Positions 15,698-25,012 of a stretch of 34,910 bases of DNA are shown here, piece by piece (positions within the stretch are counted from its first letter, which is position 1; each line of letters begins with the position of its first letter). Source of the DNA: Muribaculaceae bacterium (GTDB taxonomy: Bacteria > Bacteroidota > Bacteroidia > Bacteroidales > Muribaculaceae); contig JAFLTV010000023.1 in assembly GCA_022509105.1 (NCBI GenBank), positions 1 to 34,910 of the forward strand, given 5' to 3'. Below the pieces are notes generated by a model. The model saw only the letters and a program-made list of their open reading frames with translations. It ran no database searches and was not told the DNA's origin. The position numbers and the translations under genes are program-made.

Positions 15698-17692
15698 TCA
15701 GATTGCCAAAGTTTCAAACAGAGATTCATCTGCTATGAAAGGTTCGGTGATCATAAAACCGTTTTCAGCCTGAGTATCATTCCACTCCTTCACTGTCGAC
15801 ATGGCATTGTCATTGCGGGCCCATGAGCGTCTTGCCACGCCACCCATCACATCCCATAACATTGCATTTTTAAGGATTTCATCCGCACGTTCGGAGCCGT
15901 CGAGCAACATTCCGAATCCTCCGTTTATGGCTTTTCCGATTCCCACTCCTCCGCCATTGTGGAGGGCTACAAGGCTCATGCCTCTTGCACAGTTACCGGC
16001 AAAACATTGCACGGCCATATCAGCCATCACATTCGAACCGTCTTTTATATTGGAGGTTTCGCGGAAAGGAGAGTCTGTGCCACTCACATCATGATGATCC
16101 CTGCCAAGCATAATCGGACCCACTTCTCCTTTTCTCACCATATCGTTAAATTTCAAGGCTATGTTGAGACGTCCCATTGCATCCTGATATAAAATACGCG
16201 CCTGAGTGCCGACCACAAGGGCGTTCTTCTCAGCATCCCGGATCCAATTGTAATTGTCAAGATCCTGACCTCTTCTTTCCTTGTCTATACATTCCATGGC
16301 CGCCTTGTCTGTCTTGATAAGATCTTCATGTTTGCCGCTGAGACAGACCCAACGGAAGGGACCATATCCGAAATCAAACAGCATCGGACCCATAATGTCT
16401 TCCACGTATGAAGGCCAGATGAATCCATCTTTTTCATCGACTCCGTTTTTGGAAATTTCTTTCACGCCGGCATCATAGATCGCCTTCATGAAGGAATTGC
16501 CGTAATCGAAGAAATATGTGCCTTCATCCACCAAAGCTTTAATAGCTTCATAATGGCGTCTTAGCGATTCATCAACTTTCTTGCGGAATTCATCAGGATT
16601 TTCATGAAGGAGCTCTGTGCGTTCTTCAAAAGAGAGTCCGGCAGGACAATATCCTCCCTCATACACAGCATGGCAGGAAGTCTGGTCGCTCAACAATTCC
16701 ACTTTCTTTTTATGTTTCACGGCATATTCCAGCAAATCAACAACATTGCCGAGATAGGCAATCGAAATAGGTTTTTTCTCCTTCATAGCCTCTTCTGCAA
16801 GGCGGAAAGCCTCGGGGATGGAATCTGTCACTTCCTGCACCCAACCCTGATTTTTTCTGGTTGCTATTCTTGAAGGATCCACTTCAGCTATAATGGCTGC
16901 CGCTCCTGCAATCTCTGCAGCTTTGGGCTGAGCGCCGCTCATGCCGCCCAGACCTGAAGATATGAATAAATGACCTCTCAAATCACCGTCTTGAGGAATT
17001 CCCAGCTTCATTCTTCCGGCATTAAGAAGAGTGTTGAATGTGCCGTGCACTATTCCTTGCGGCCCTATATACATCCAGCCTCCGGCTGTCATCTGGCCGT
17101 AATTGGCCACTCCCATCTGCATCGCTTCGTGCCAGTCTTGGAGATTGTCAAACATTCCCACCATCATGGCATTCGTGATAATCACTCTCGGTGCATCTTT
17201 CTTTGACGGGAACAAACCTAAGGGGTGGCCTGATTCCACAACAAGGGTTTGTTCATCTGTGAGTTCTTCAAGATATTTCTTTATAAGACTGTATTGGAGC
17301 CAATTTTGACACACCTGACCGGTTTCTCCGTAAGTTACAAGTTCATAAGGATAGAGCGCAATATCAAAACAAAGATTGTTGTCTATCATAACCTGGAAAG
17401 CTTTGCCTGCAAGACATTTCCCCTTATATTCATCAATCGGTTTCGCTTTCAAATCTCCCTGAGGTCTCCAACGATAGGCATAGATGCGCCCTCTTGTCTT
17501 TAGTTCTTCCAGGAATTCCGGAGCCGCTTTTTCATGCAATTCCGGTGGAAGATATCTTAAAGCATTTTTTAAAGCTGTGATTGTTTTATCCTTGCTTAAG
17601 GTATAACCCCTGTCAGGGGCCCTTCTAATTCCTTCTTTAAATTCCGGATATTCCGGGAATTCCGCTTCAAGAAGAATCCTTTCTGTTTTCAT
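15698..17692 (-). CDS. hutU: Urocanate hydratase (long form)
   Basis: Converts urocanate to imidazolonepropionate with tightly bound NAD+ acting as an electrophile. Recognised by SSGLGGMSGAQPKAAEIAG (about residues 250-268), the cofactor region, and GNCARGMSLVALHNGGGVGIG near the C-terminus. At 664 residues it is clearly longer than the ~555 residues of the Bacillus/Pseudomonas enzymes and closer to the animal type (~675), with an extended N-terminus (residues 1-95, PPELHEKAAPEFLEELKTRGRIYAYRWRP). It is second in the operon, 21 bases after the small ABM gene. Confidence 0.94.
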   Translation of the reverse strand: MKTERILLEAEFPEYPEFKEGIRRAPDRGYTLSKDKTITALKNALRYLPPELHEKAAPEFLEELKTRGRIYAYRWRPQGDLKAKPIDEYKGKCLAGKAFQVMIDNNLCFDIALYPYELVTYGETGQVCQNWLQYSLIKKYLEELTDEQTLVVESGHPLGLFPSKKDAPRVIITNAMMVGMFDNLQDWHEAMQMGVANYGQMTAGGWMYIGPQGIVHGTFNTLLNAGRMKLGIPQDGDLRGHLFISSGLGGMSGAQPKAAEIAGAAAIIAEVDPSRIATRKNQGWVQEVTDSIPEAFRLAEEAMKEKKPISIAYLGNVVDLLEYAVKHKKKVELLSDQTSCHAVYEGGYCPAGLSFEERTELLHENPDEFRKKVDESLRRHYEAIKALVDEGTYFFDYGNSFMKAIYDAGVKEISKNGVDEKDGFIWPSYVEDIMGPMLFDFGYGPFRWVCLSGKHEDLIKTDKAAMECIDKERRGQDLDNYNWIRDAEKNALVVGTQARILYQDAMGRLNIALKFNDMVRKGEVGPIMLGRDHHDVSGTDSPFRETSNIKDGSNVMADMAVQCFAGNCARGMSLVALHNGGGVGIGKAINGGFGMLLDGSERADEILKNAMLWDVMGGVARRSWARNDNAMSTVKEWNDTQAENGFMITEPFIADESLFETLAI

Positions 17693-17713
17693 GGTATATC
17701 GATATTTTTATAA

Positions 17714-17995
17714 TTACTTATTCATTTCGAAGGTCTCGAGTTTCATTTCAGCATTTGCATGCATTATTGAAACCTCATCGTGGAAAACTTTTGAATTTGA
17801 ATGAGCATCAAGCGACGCCCGATCCGCCCATGTCTCACATATCATCAAAACCTCACGGCGAGTGGCACTTTCATATATATCATAAGCCACACAACCCTCT
17901 TGTTTCAACGATGCCTCCGTGAGCCTTTTTGCGGCTTCCAACACTTTCTGACGATTTTCCTCGTTTACCTTTATAAAGCAATTGATTCTTATCAT
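17714..17995 (-). CDS. ABM-domain protein (YgiN-like monooxygenase family)
   Basis: 93 residues forming one antibiotic-biosynthesis-monooxygenase (ABM) domain: a ferredoxin-like fold with KEEGCVAYDIYES-like core (here EGCVAYDIYE), MICETWADRASLDAHSNSKVF and a C-terminal beta segment MKLETFEMN. Members are quinol oxidases, small monooxygenases or heme-related proteins without a visible cofactor signature. It is the first gene of the hut operon, with 21 bases to hutU and the operon promoter immediately upstream, so it is made whenever histidine is degraded. No hut role for it is known to me; a repair or side-reaction function is possible. Confidence 0.8.
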   Translation of the reverse strand: MIRINCFIKVNEENRQKVLEAAKRLTEASLKQEGCVAYDIYESATRREVLMICETWADRASLDAHSNSKVFHDEVSIMHANAEMKLETFEMNK

Positions 17996-18026
17996 ATCCT
18001 TAAATTTAGTAGATAATTTTACACCC

Positions 18027-18057
18027 CAAATTTACTAAAATTATATTATCTTTGCAA
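18027..18057 (-). promoter_or_regulatory. Consensus promoter of the histidine-degradation operon
   Basis: On the minus strand TTG (18057-18055), 20 bases, TAAATTTG (18034-18027): a full Bacteroidetes -33/-7 pair. Transcription should begin near 18021, giving a leader of about 25 bases with AAGGA next to the ATG at 17995. The -33 element abuts the -7 element of the opposite tricorn gene promoter. Confidence 0.75.
18047..18054 (+). promoter_or_regulatory. -7 promoter element of the tricorn-protease gene
   Basis: TATCTTTG fits TAnnTTTG and lies 18 bases before the ATG at 18073. It touches the -33 TTG of the divergent hut promoter (18055-18057), so polymerase can hardly occupy both at once. No matching -33 element is seen on this strand. 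Confidence 0.55.
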
Positions 18058-18072
18058 TATAATTTTCTTACT

Positions 18073-21000
18073 ATGAAAACAAGGAAGATCCTAATACTTT
18101 CGCTTATAATTTCATCAGGATTAGCTGTTAAAGCCGAAACTCCAAAATGGATGCTGAAGCCTGCAATCTCACCGGATGGCAGCAATATTGCTTTTTCTTA
18201 TAAGGGGGAGATTTTCACGGTTCCGTCATCCGGCGGCGAGGCCCTGCAGATTACTTCAAATAGCGCCTATGACTCAAATCCCGTCTGGACCCCCGATGGC
18301 AAAAGGATCATTTTCCTGAGCAACAGGGAAGGATCAGACGATATATATATCACATCGGCGTCCGGTGGCACCCCTCGCCGGCTCACCACTAACAGCGGCA
18401 ATGAAACTCCATTGACTTTCCTCAATGATTCCATACTGCTCTTTAACGCCTCACAATTACCGGGTGAAAAATCATCAAGAGCCCCGTTTCTTACTCAGAT
18501 TTATTCCTTGAATGTGAATCAACCGCAATCTCGACCGGCTCTTTATCTTTCAGTGCCGGTAGTTGAGGCCGACGCCAATTCACAAGGAGAACTGATTTAT
18601 CAGAATAGAAAAGGTTATGAGGATATTTACCGCAAGCATGAAAGAAGCGCAGGAACTTCGGATATCTGGATGTATGATAATGGCAAGTTTTCTCAGTTGA
18701 CTCATTTCGACGGTTCAGATCAGTCGCCGGTGTGGGGTGCGGGAAACACTTTCTATTATCTATCAGAAAAGGATGGCACTCTTAATGTCTTTGAAGCCCA
18801 AACCGGGACTTCATCTGAAAAACAGCTCACAAGCTTCTCAAAACATCCTGTCAGATCTTTATCGGCCGCTCAAAACGGTTTGCTATCTTTTGCCTGGGAC
18901 GGCGATTTATACACTCTGCGTCCCGGAGAGGAACCCCAAAAAGTAAATATCAATATCAACGCTGACCTTTATGACAGCGACTTGGTTAAAAGATATATGA
19001 ATTCCGGAGCCTCTTCAATGGCAGTGTCCCCCGACGGTGAAGAGATTGCCATAATAATCAGAGGCGATGTCTACGTAACCAATACAAAATATAAGACAAC
19101 CAAAAGAATAACCGACACACCGGCACAAGAAAGAAGTGTTGAATTTTCTACTGACGGACGCACTCTTGTTTTTGACAGTGATGTCGACGGAATCTGGCAG
19201 ATTTTCACAGCTGAAATCGATAAAGAGGACGAAAAGCAGTTTGCATACGCCACTGATTTAACAATCAAACCTCTTTATAAATGCGAAACTTCCGCCATGC
19301 AACCCACTTTTTCTCCTGACGGTAAAAAAGTGGCTTTTCTGGAAGACCGATCTGCAATAAAGGTTATCGACCTGGCCTCAAAGAAGGTAAACACCGTCTT
19401 AGACGGAAAATACAACTACTCTTATTCCGATGGCGACATTAGTTTTGAATGGAGTCCTGACAGCGAATGGATCCTAAGCAACTATATGGGTCCGAACGGC
19501 TGGAATAATTATGACATTGCGGTGTCTAAAGCAGATGGCAGCGAGACCATAAACCTTACTGAAAGCGGATATAACGCTTATCAACAACGCTGGGCGCTCG
19601 ACGGAAAGGCTGTGCTTTATTCCACGGGGAAATATGGCATGAAGGCTCACGGTTCATGGGGAAATCAGGATGATATCATTATTATGGTTCTTGACGGCGA
19701 AGCTTGGGATCAGTTTAATTTTACTGCAGAAGAAGAAGAACGTTTTGAAAAACAAAAGGAAGAAGACAAGGAAAAAGACACTGACTCCGGAGACAAGAAA
19801 AAATCAAAATCCAAGAATGAGGAAGTGAAATCCAAGAAATTGGATTTTGACTTCGCCAACAGAAAATACAGAACAAAACGTCTGACTCCTGCTTCTGCCG
19901 ATTTAATGGATTTCTATCTCACCCCGAAAGGCGACCTACTCTATTTCATAGCCGGCAATGCTGAAGGAGATTACGACCTTTATGTTTCAAATTTGAAAAA
20001 AGGTGACACAAGGCTTCTTTCCAAAGGAGTGAAAGGCAGTTTTGCTTCCGACCTTAAAGGCGAGAATGTCTTCATTATTTCCTGGAATGGTATACAAAAG
20101 ATCTCCCTGCCTGATGGAGATATGGATGAAGTGGAGTTTGAAGCTCCCTACGACCGACATCCCTCATTGGAACGTCAATATATATTTGACCACATGGCAA
20201 AACAGGTGGAAGATAAATTTTATGATAAAAACCTCCATGGGGTAGATTGGAAATATTACACGAATCACTATCGTGAGTTCCTCCCTTATATTTCAAACAA
20301 TCGGGATTTCGCCAATCTGCTTAGTGAAATATTGGGAGAATTGAATGCATCACACACAGGGGGCCGTTATTCAAGTCCCGGTGCTTCAATGTCTACAGCT
20401 TCTTTAGGAGCTTATTTCGATGAAAGCTATGATGGCGAAGGTCTAAAGATAACAGAGATATTCCCACGGGGTCCTCTAGCCAAAAAAAGTTCCGACGTTC
20501 AGCCCGGTGATATCATCCTATCGATAGATGATACGGATATCCTTCCCGGGAAGGATTATTTTCCTCTTCTTGAAGGGAAAGCCGGTAAAAATGTAAGACT
20601 CGGCATCATGAAAAAAGATGGGTCTAAAAAATTTATATCCGTGAAGCCTTTGGCTCCGGCTCAATTGACAGCCATGACCTATGACCGATGGATAGAACGA
20701 AACGAACAGATTGTAGACAGCCTTTCCGGAGGGAAAATCGCCTATGTGCATGTTCAGGGCATGGACACTCCAAGTTTCCAGAACGTCTATGATAAATTAT
20801 TAGGGAAATACCGCAACCATGAAGCAGTGGTGGTTGACACCCGGTTTAATGGTGGAGGATGGCTTCATAATGACCTGGCTATCCTTCTAAACGGCAAGCA
20901 ATACGTTACATACAGCCCTCGGGGTGAAAAAATCGGCATCGAGCCGTTCGCTCAATGGACTAAACCCAGCGTAATGCTTGTGAATGAATCTAATTATAGT

Positions 21001-21297
21001 GATGCCCACGGTTCGCCTTACGCGTATCAGACTTTAGGAATAGGAGAAGTGGTTGGCGCACCGATTCCGGGCACTATGACTGCTGTGTGGTGGGAAAACC
21101 AGATTGATCCGACCATAGTTTTCGGCATTCCTCAGGTTACCAACGTCGGTAATGACGGTACAATTCTTGAAAACACACAACTTAATCCTGACGTCATTAT
21201 CTACAACGAGCCCGGCGATGTGGAAAAAGGTATTGACGCTCAATTGGAAGGCGCTGTCAGACGTCTTCTCGAAACTTTAAATTCTGCTCAAAAATAA
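18073..21297 (+). CDS. Exported tricorn-type S41 protease
   Basis: 1074-residue exported protease homologous to archaeal tricorn. Order: signal peptide (MKTRKILILSLIISSGLAVKA); WD40/PD40-like propeller blades (ISPDGSNIAFSYKGEIF, WTPDGKRIIFLSNREG, SPDGEEIAIIIRGDVY, FSPDGKKVAFLEDRS); a very charged Lys/Glu insert near residues 551-590; a core helical domain; a PDZ domain (GDIILSIDDTDI); and the C-terminal S41 catalytic part with nucleophile Ser976 in NYSDA. It probably trims oligopeptides in the periplasm. The ATG at 18073 is chosen because an upstream in-frame TTG (18052) falls inside the promoter and would spoil the signal peptide. The stop overlaps the dnaE start by one base (TAATG). Confidence 0.9.
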   Translation: MKTRKILILSLIISSGLAVKAETPKWMLKPAISPDGSNIAFSYKGEIFTVPSSGGEALQITSNSAYDSNPVWTPDGKRIIFLSNREGSDDIYITSASGGTPRRLTTNSGNETPLTFLNDSILLFNASQLPGEKSSRAPFLTQIYSLNVNQPQSRPALYLSVPVVEADANSQGELIYQNRKGYEDIYRKHERSAGTSDIWMYDNGKFSQLTHFDGSDQSPVWGAGNTFYYLSEKDGTLNVFEAQTGTSSEKQLTSFSKHPVRSLSAAQNGLLSFAWDGDLYTLRPGEEPQKVNININADLYDSDLVKRYMNSGASSMAVSPDGEEIAIIIRGDVYVTNTKYKTTKRITDTPAQERSVEFSTDGRTLVFDSDVDGIWQIFTAEIDKEDEKQFAYATDLTIKPLYKCETSAMQPTFSPDGKKVAFLEDRSAIKVIDLASKKVNTVLDGKYNYSYSDGDISFEWSPDSEWILSNYMGPNGWNNYDIAVSKADGSETINLTESGYNAYQQRWALDGKAVLYSTGKYGMKAHGSWGNQDDIIIMVLDGEAWDQFNFTAEEEERFEKQKEEDKEKDTDSGDKKKSKSKNEEVKSKKLDFDFANRKYRTKRLTPASADLMDFYLTPKGDLLYFIAGNAEGDYDLYVSNLKKGDTRLLSKGVKGSFASDLKGENVFIISWNGIQKISLPDGDMDEVEFEAPYDRHPSLERQYIFDHMAKQVEDKFYDKNLHGVDWKYYTNHYREFLPYISNNRDFANLLSEILGELNASHTGGRYSSPGASMSTASLGAYFDESYDGEGLKITEIFPRGPLAKKSSDVQPGDIILSIDDTDILPGKDYFPLLEGKAGKNVRLGIMKKDGSKKFISVKPLAPAQLTAMTYDRWIERNEQIVDSLSGGKIAYVHVQGMDTPSFQNVYDKLLGKYRNHEAVVVDTRFNGGGWLHNDLAILLNGKQYVTYSPRGEKIGIEPFAQWTKPSVMLVNESNYSDAHGSPYAYQTLGIGEVVGAPIPGTMTAVWWENQIDPTIVFGIPQVTNVGNDGTILENTQLNPDVIIYNEPGDVEKGIDAQLEGAVRRLLETLNSAQK

Positions 21298-24200
21298 TGT
21301 CGTTTACCCATCTTCACGTTCATTCTCAATATAGCCTTCTTGATGGAAAGGCCTCTATAGCCGAGCTTGTTGATAAAGCTATGGCCGACGGCATGAGGGG
21401 AATTGCCCTCACCGACCATGGCAACATGTTCGGAATCAAGGAATTCTATAACTACGTCAATAAAAAGAATAGCGGCAAACCCGACGAAGAGAAATTTAAG
21501 CCCATTCTGGGTTGTGAAATGTATGTCGCAAAAGACAAACTCACAGACAGAAAAGACAAAAAGGCTTACCATCTTATAGTTCTTGCAAAAAACGAGAAAG
21601 GCTATCATAATTTGATAAAGCTTGTCAGCAAAGCCTGGACAGAAGGATTTTATTATCATGCACGCACAGATCATGACGAGCTTGAAAAACACCATGAAGG
21701 TCTGATCGTTTGCTCGGCATGCCTTGGAGGGGAAGTGCCACAAATGATAATGCAAGGAGATATCAAGGGAGCCGAAGAATGTATCCTCTGGTTTAAAAAT
21801 ATTTTCGGCGAAGATTATTATATCGAACTCCAACGCCATGAGACATTCAAGGAAAATGCCAACACAGAAACCTATGAGGAGCAGAAAAAAGTAAATGAAG
21901 TTCTGATTGATCTTGCACGGAAACACAATATCAAAATTATTGCATCCAATGATGTGCATTTTGCCTACGAGGATGACGCAGAAGCTCACGACCGATTGAT
22001 TTGTGTCTATACTCAGAAGAAATTTAATGAGCCAAGAATGAAATATACAAAGCAGGAATGGCTCAAGACTCCGGAGGAAATGAGTAAGATTTTTGCCGAT
22101 ATCCCCGAAGCTATCTCCAACACGGAAGAAATCCTGAATAAAGTGGAATATTATTCCATCGACCACGCTCCTATCATGCCGGAGTTTGAGATTCCGGCAG
22201 AATTCGGCACTGAGGAAGAATATCGAAAAAAATTCAGTGAAGAGGATCTCTTCAATGAATTCACTCGAGATGAAAACGGCAACGAAGTGATGAGCCGTGA
22301 GGAGGGTGAGAAAAAGATAAAAAGTCTTGGAGGTTACGACAAACTATATCGAATAAAACTCGAGGCTGACTATCTTGCAAAACTAACTTGGGAAGGAGCT
22401 AAGGAAAGATACGGCGAAGAACTTTCCGACGAAGTGAAAGAGCGTCTTAAGTTTGAACTTCATATCATGAAGACAATGGGCTTCCCCGGATATTTCCTCA
22501 TTGTTCAGGATTTTATCAATGTTGCAAGAAAACAATTGGGAGTCAGTGTAGGTCCCGGCCGAGGATCGGCTGCGGGAAGCGCCGCTGCATATTGCTTGGG
22601 AATCACACAGATTGACCCCATCAAATATGACCTTCTTTTTGAAAGGTTTCTTAATCCCGACAGAATATCATTGCCTGATATTGATGTAGACTTCGACGAC
22701 GACGGAAGATACACCGTGCTTGATTATGTTACAAATAAATATGGAGCCGAAAAGGTGGCTCATATTATAACTTATCAGACCATGGCCACAAAAATGGCCA
22801 TCAAGGATGTAGCCAGAGTGCTTGACCTTCCGATAGCCGAATCAAATCGGCTCACAAAATTAGTGCCCGACCGTTTGCCTGATGTCAATGGCAAAGCAAC
22901 GAAGATAAATTTCAAGAACTGTCTGGCATATTGCAAGGAGTTTGAAGCCGAGACCCGCAATGACAATCCAATTGTGAGAGACGTGATGAAATATGCTGCT
23001 CAACTCGAAGGGAATGTCAGAGGCACAGGAATTCATGCCTGCGGTGTAATCATTGGCAGGGATGATATTACCGACTGGGTGCCCGTTTCCATGGTGAATG
23101 ATGCTGACGGCTCCAAGGTTATCTCCACTCAATATGAAGGCAGCGTGATAGAGGAGACCGGCCTTATTAAAATGGACTTCCTGGGGCTAAAAACTCTCTC
23201 GATTATTAAAGAAGCTCTTGCAAATATAAAAAAGACTCGCGGATTTGATCTTGATATAGACCATATCCCCCTTGATGATCCTCAGACATTCAAGCTTTAT
23301 TGCGACGGGAAAACCACGTCAACTTTCCAGTTTGAGTCTGTGGGCATGCAAACATCTCTTCGTGAGTTGCAGCCCTCTAAGTTTGAAGACCTCATAGCCA
23401 TGAATGCCCTCTATCGCCCAGGGCCAATGGACTATATCCCCTCCTTTGTCAAGCGTAAACACGGTCTTGAACCCATCACCTATGATATCCCCATAATGGA
23501 GAAGTATCTCCAGGAAACATACGGAATCACCGTATATCAGGAACAAGTGATGCTCTTGTCGCGTCTGCTGGCTAATTTCACTCGTGGTGAAAGTGATATG
23601 CTTAGGAAGGCCATGGGTAAAAAGCAGATTGATAAAATGCAGAAACTCAAGACCAAATTCATGGCCGAAGGTCAGAAAAACGGTCACGAGGCCGAAGTGC
23701 TTGAGAAAATATGGGCCGACTGGGAAAAATTTGCTTCCTATGCTTTCAACAAGAGTCATGCCACATGTTATACCTGGGTGGCATATCAGACAGCATATCT
23801 TAAAGCCAATTATCCTGCAGAATACATGGCGGGAGTGCTTAGCCGTAATCTCGGTGCGGCCGATAAACTCAAAAAAATAATGGATGAATGTATCCGGATG
23901 GGTATTAACGTCAAAGGTCCGGATATCAATGAATCAGATGAGAAATTCGGCGTCAACAGCAAGGGTGAGATTCGTTTCGGACTGGGTGCTATCAAAGGTG
24001 TGGGCATAAACGCCGTCAACGCCATAATCCAGGAAAGAAATACCAACGGACCGTTCAAGGATATCTATGATTTCGTTGAAAGGGTGAATCTTAGCAGCTG
24101 TAACAGAAGTGCAATCGAAAACCTTGCCATGGCCGGAGCCTTTGATTCCATGGGCTATCCGAGAGAGGCTTTTGTGGAAGAATTGATTGATTGCTCCTTT

Positions 24201-24962
24201 ACAGAGATTCTTGTGAAATATGGCCAGACCATTCAAAATGATAAAAATTCACTTCAGGGCAGCCTTTTCGATGACTTCGAACCTATTGAAATCCCTCGGC
24301 CGGAATTCCCCCATGTGCAGCCCTGGAACCGGTTCAAGCTTCTCGAGGAGGAAAGAAAACTTGTGACTGTCTATCTCTCGGCTCACCCCCTTGATCCTTA
24401 TTATATGGAGATCAAATACGGGTGTTCCTGTAAGTGTGGCGAATTTGAAGATAAACGGGCTGCAGGCAACCGATATACTTTAGGAGGTATAGTAACTTCT
24501 GTGGAAAGCGGCATTAATCAAAGAGGAAATCCATGGATGAGCTTCACTCTTGAAGATTTCAGCGGAGCTTATAGTTTCAGACTTTTCGGAAGGGATGTAG
24601 CGAACTATAAAAACCGTCTGCAACAAAATGATTTTATAAGGCTGAGAGTGAATGTCTCTGCAAGCACCTATCGGCCCGGAGCCCTTGATAACAGGATTGA
24701 AGAGATAACTTATCTACAGGATATTGCAGGAAGTGTGGCAAATACATTAACTTTGTATCTGGATAGGAACTTCAAGTCTCCCGAGTTTTTTGATAAACTA
24801 AGGGAATTTCAACCGAATGAACGTCCCGGAGATCTGCATATAAGGATCTTTGATCGTGAGAGAAATCAACAGATCAGTGTCCATAGCCGGAGGAAATTCC
24901 CTATCTCGAAAGACTTGGTGGAATATATAAAAGACTGGGGCATCCCATTCGAAATCAAATGA
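21297..24962 (+). CDS. dnaE: DNA polymerase III alpha subunit
   Basis: Replicative polymerase catalytic subunit, 1221 residues. N-terminal PHP domain with intact metal-ligand-type motifs (HLHVHSQYSLLDG, LTDHGNMFG, ASNDVHF, EAHDRL). Then the polymerase core with PGRGSAAGSAAAYCLGIT and catalytic aspartates in LPDIDVDFDDD (about residues 460-470) and in KMDFLGLKT. A helix-hairpin-helix segment follows (AIKGVGINAVNAI), then a likely beta-clamp motif QGSLF near residue 987, an OB fold (GGIVTSVESGINQRGNPW) and a C-terminal region that binds tau. It is a DnaE1 type; no 3'-5' exonuclease is present. Its start codon overlaps the tricorn gene's stop, implying coupled translation. Confidence 0.97.
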   Translation: MSFTHLHVHSQYSLLDGKASIAELVDKAMADGMRGIALTDHGNMFGIKEFYNYVNKKNSGKPDEEKFKPILGCEMYVAKDKLTDRKDKKAYHLIVLAKNEKGYHNLIKLVSKAWTEGFYYHARTDHDELEKHHEGLIVCSACLGGEVPQMIMQGDIKGAEECILWFKNIFGEDYYIELQRHETFKENANTETYEEQKKVNEVLIDLARKHNIKIIASNDVHFAYEDDAEAHDRLICVYTQKKFNEPRMKYTKQEWLKTPEEMSKIFADIPEAISNTEEILNKVEYYSIDHAPIMPEFEIPAEFGTEEEYRKKFSEEDLFNEFTRDENGNEVMSREEGEKKIKSLGGYDKLYRIKLEADYLAKLTWEGAKERYGEELSDEVKERLKFELHIMKTMGFPGYFLIVQDFINVARKQLGVSVGPGRGSAAGSAAAYCLGITQIDPIKYDLLFERFLNPDRISLPDIDVDFDDDGRYTVLDYVTNKYGAEKVAHIITYQTMATKMAIKDVARVLDLPIAESNRLTKLVPDRLPDVNGKATKINFKNCLAYCKEFEAETRNDNPIVRDVMKYAAQLEGNVRGTGIHACGVIIGRDDITDWVPVSMVNDADGSKVISTQYEGSVIEETGLIKMDFLGLKTLSIIKEALANIKKTRGFDLDIDHIPLDDPQTFKLYCDGKTTSTFQFESVGMQTSLRELQPSKFEDLIAMNALYRPGPMDYIPSFVKRKHGLEPITYDIPIMEKYLQETYGITVYQEQVMLLSRLLANFTRGESDMLRKAMGKKQIDKMQKLKTKFMAEGQKNGHEAEVLEKIWADWEKFASYAFNKSHATCYTWVAYQTAYLKANYPAEYMAGVLSRNLGAADKLKKIMDECIRMGINVKGPDINESDEKFGVNSKGEIRFGLGAIKGVGINAVNAIIQERNTNGPFKDIYDFVERVNLSSCNRSAIENLAMAGAFDSMGYPREAFVEELIDCSFTEILVKYGQTIQNDKNSLQGSLFDDFEPIEIPRPEFPHVQPWNRFKLLEEERKLVTVYLSAHPLDPYYMEIKYGCSCKCGEFEDKRAAGNRYTLGGIVTSVESGINQRGNPWMSFTLEDFSGAYSFRLFGRDVANYKNRLQQNDFIRLRVNVSASTYRPGALDNRIEEITYLQDIAGSVANTLTLYLDRNFKSPEFFDKLREFQPNERPGDLHIRIFDRERNQQISVHSRRKFPISKDLVEYIKDWGIPFEIK

Positions 24963-24970
24963 TTTGATTT
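24952..24970. other. Perfect 19-base palindrome across the dnaE stop codon
   Basis: AAATCAAAT (24952-24960) and ATTTGATTT (24962-24970) are exact reverse complements around a central G; the dnaE stop TGA (24960-24962) sits in the middle. T-rich sequence follows on the plus strand (TTTAG, then a T-run at about 24979). It could act as a weak terminator or mRNA 3'-end structure before trx, or as a protein site. Confidence 0.35.
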
Positions 24971-25012
24971 TTAGAGATTTTTTAAAGTCTAATAACCATA
25001 AATTTTAAAAAA

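Noticed and set aside
18052..18072. TTG start seven codons upstream of the tricorn-type gene
   Set aside because: It falls inside the -7 promoter element and would put polar residues before a normal signal peptide.
21288..22166. 292-codon minus-strand frame opposite dnaE
   Set aside because: Entirely antisense to the dnaE PHP region; the residues are an artefact of the opposite strand.
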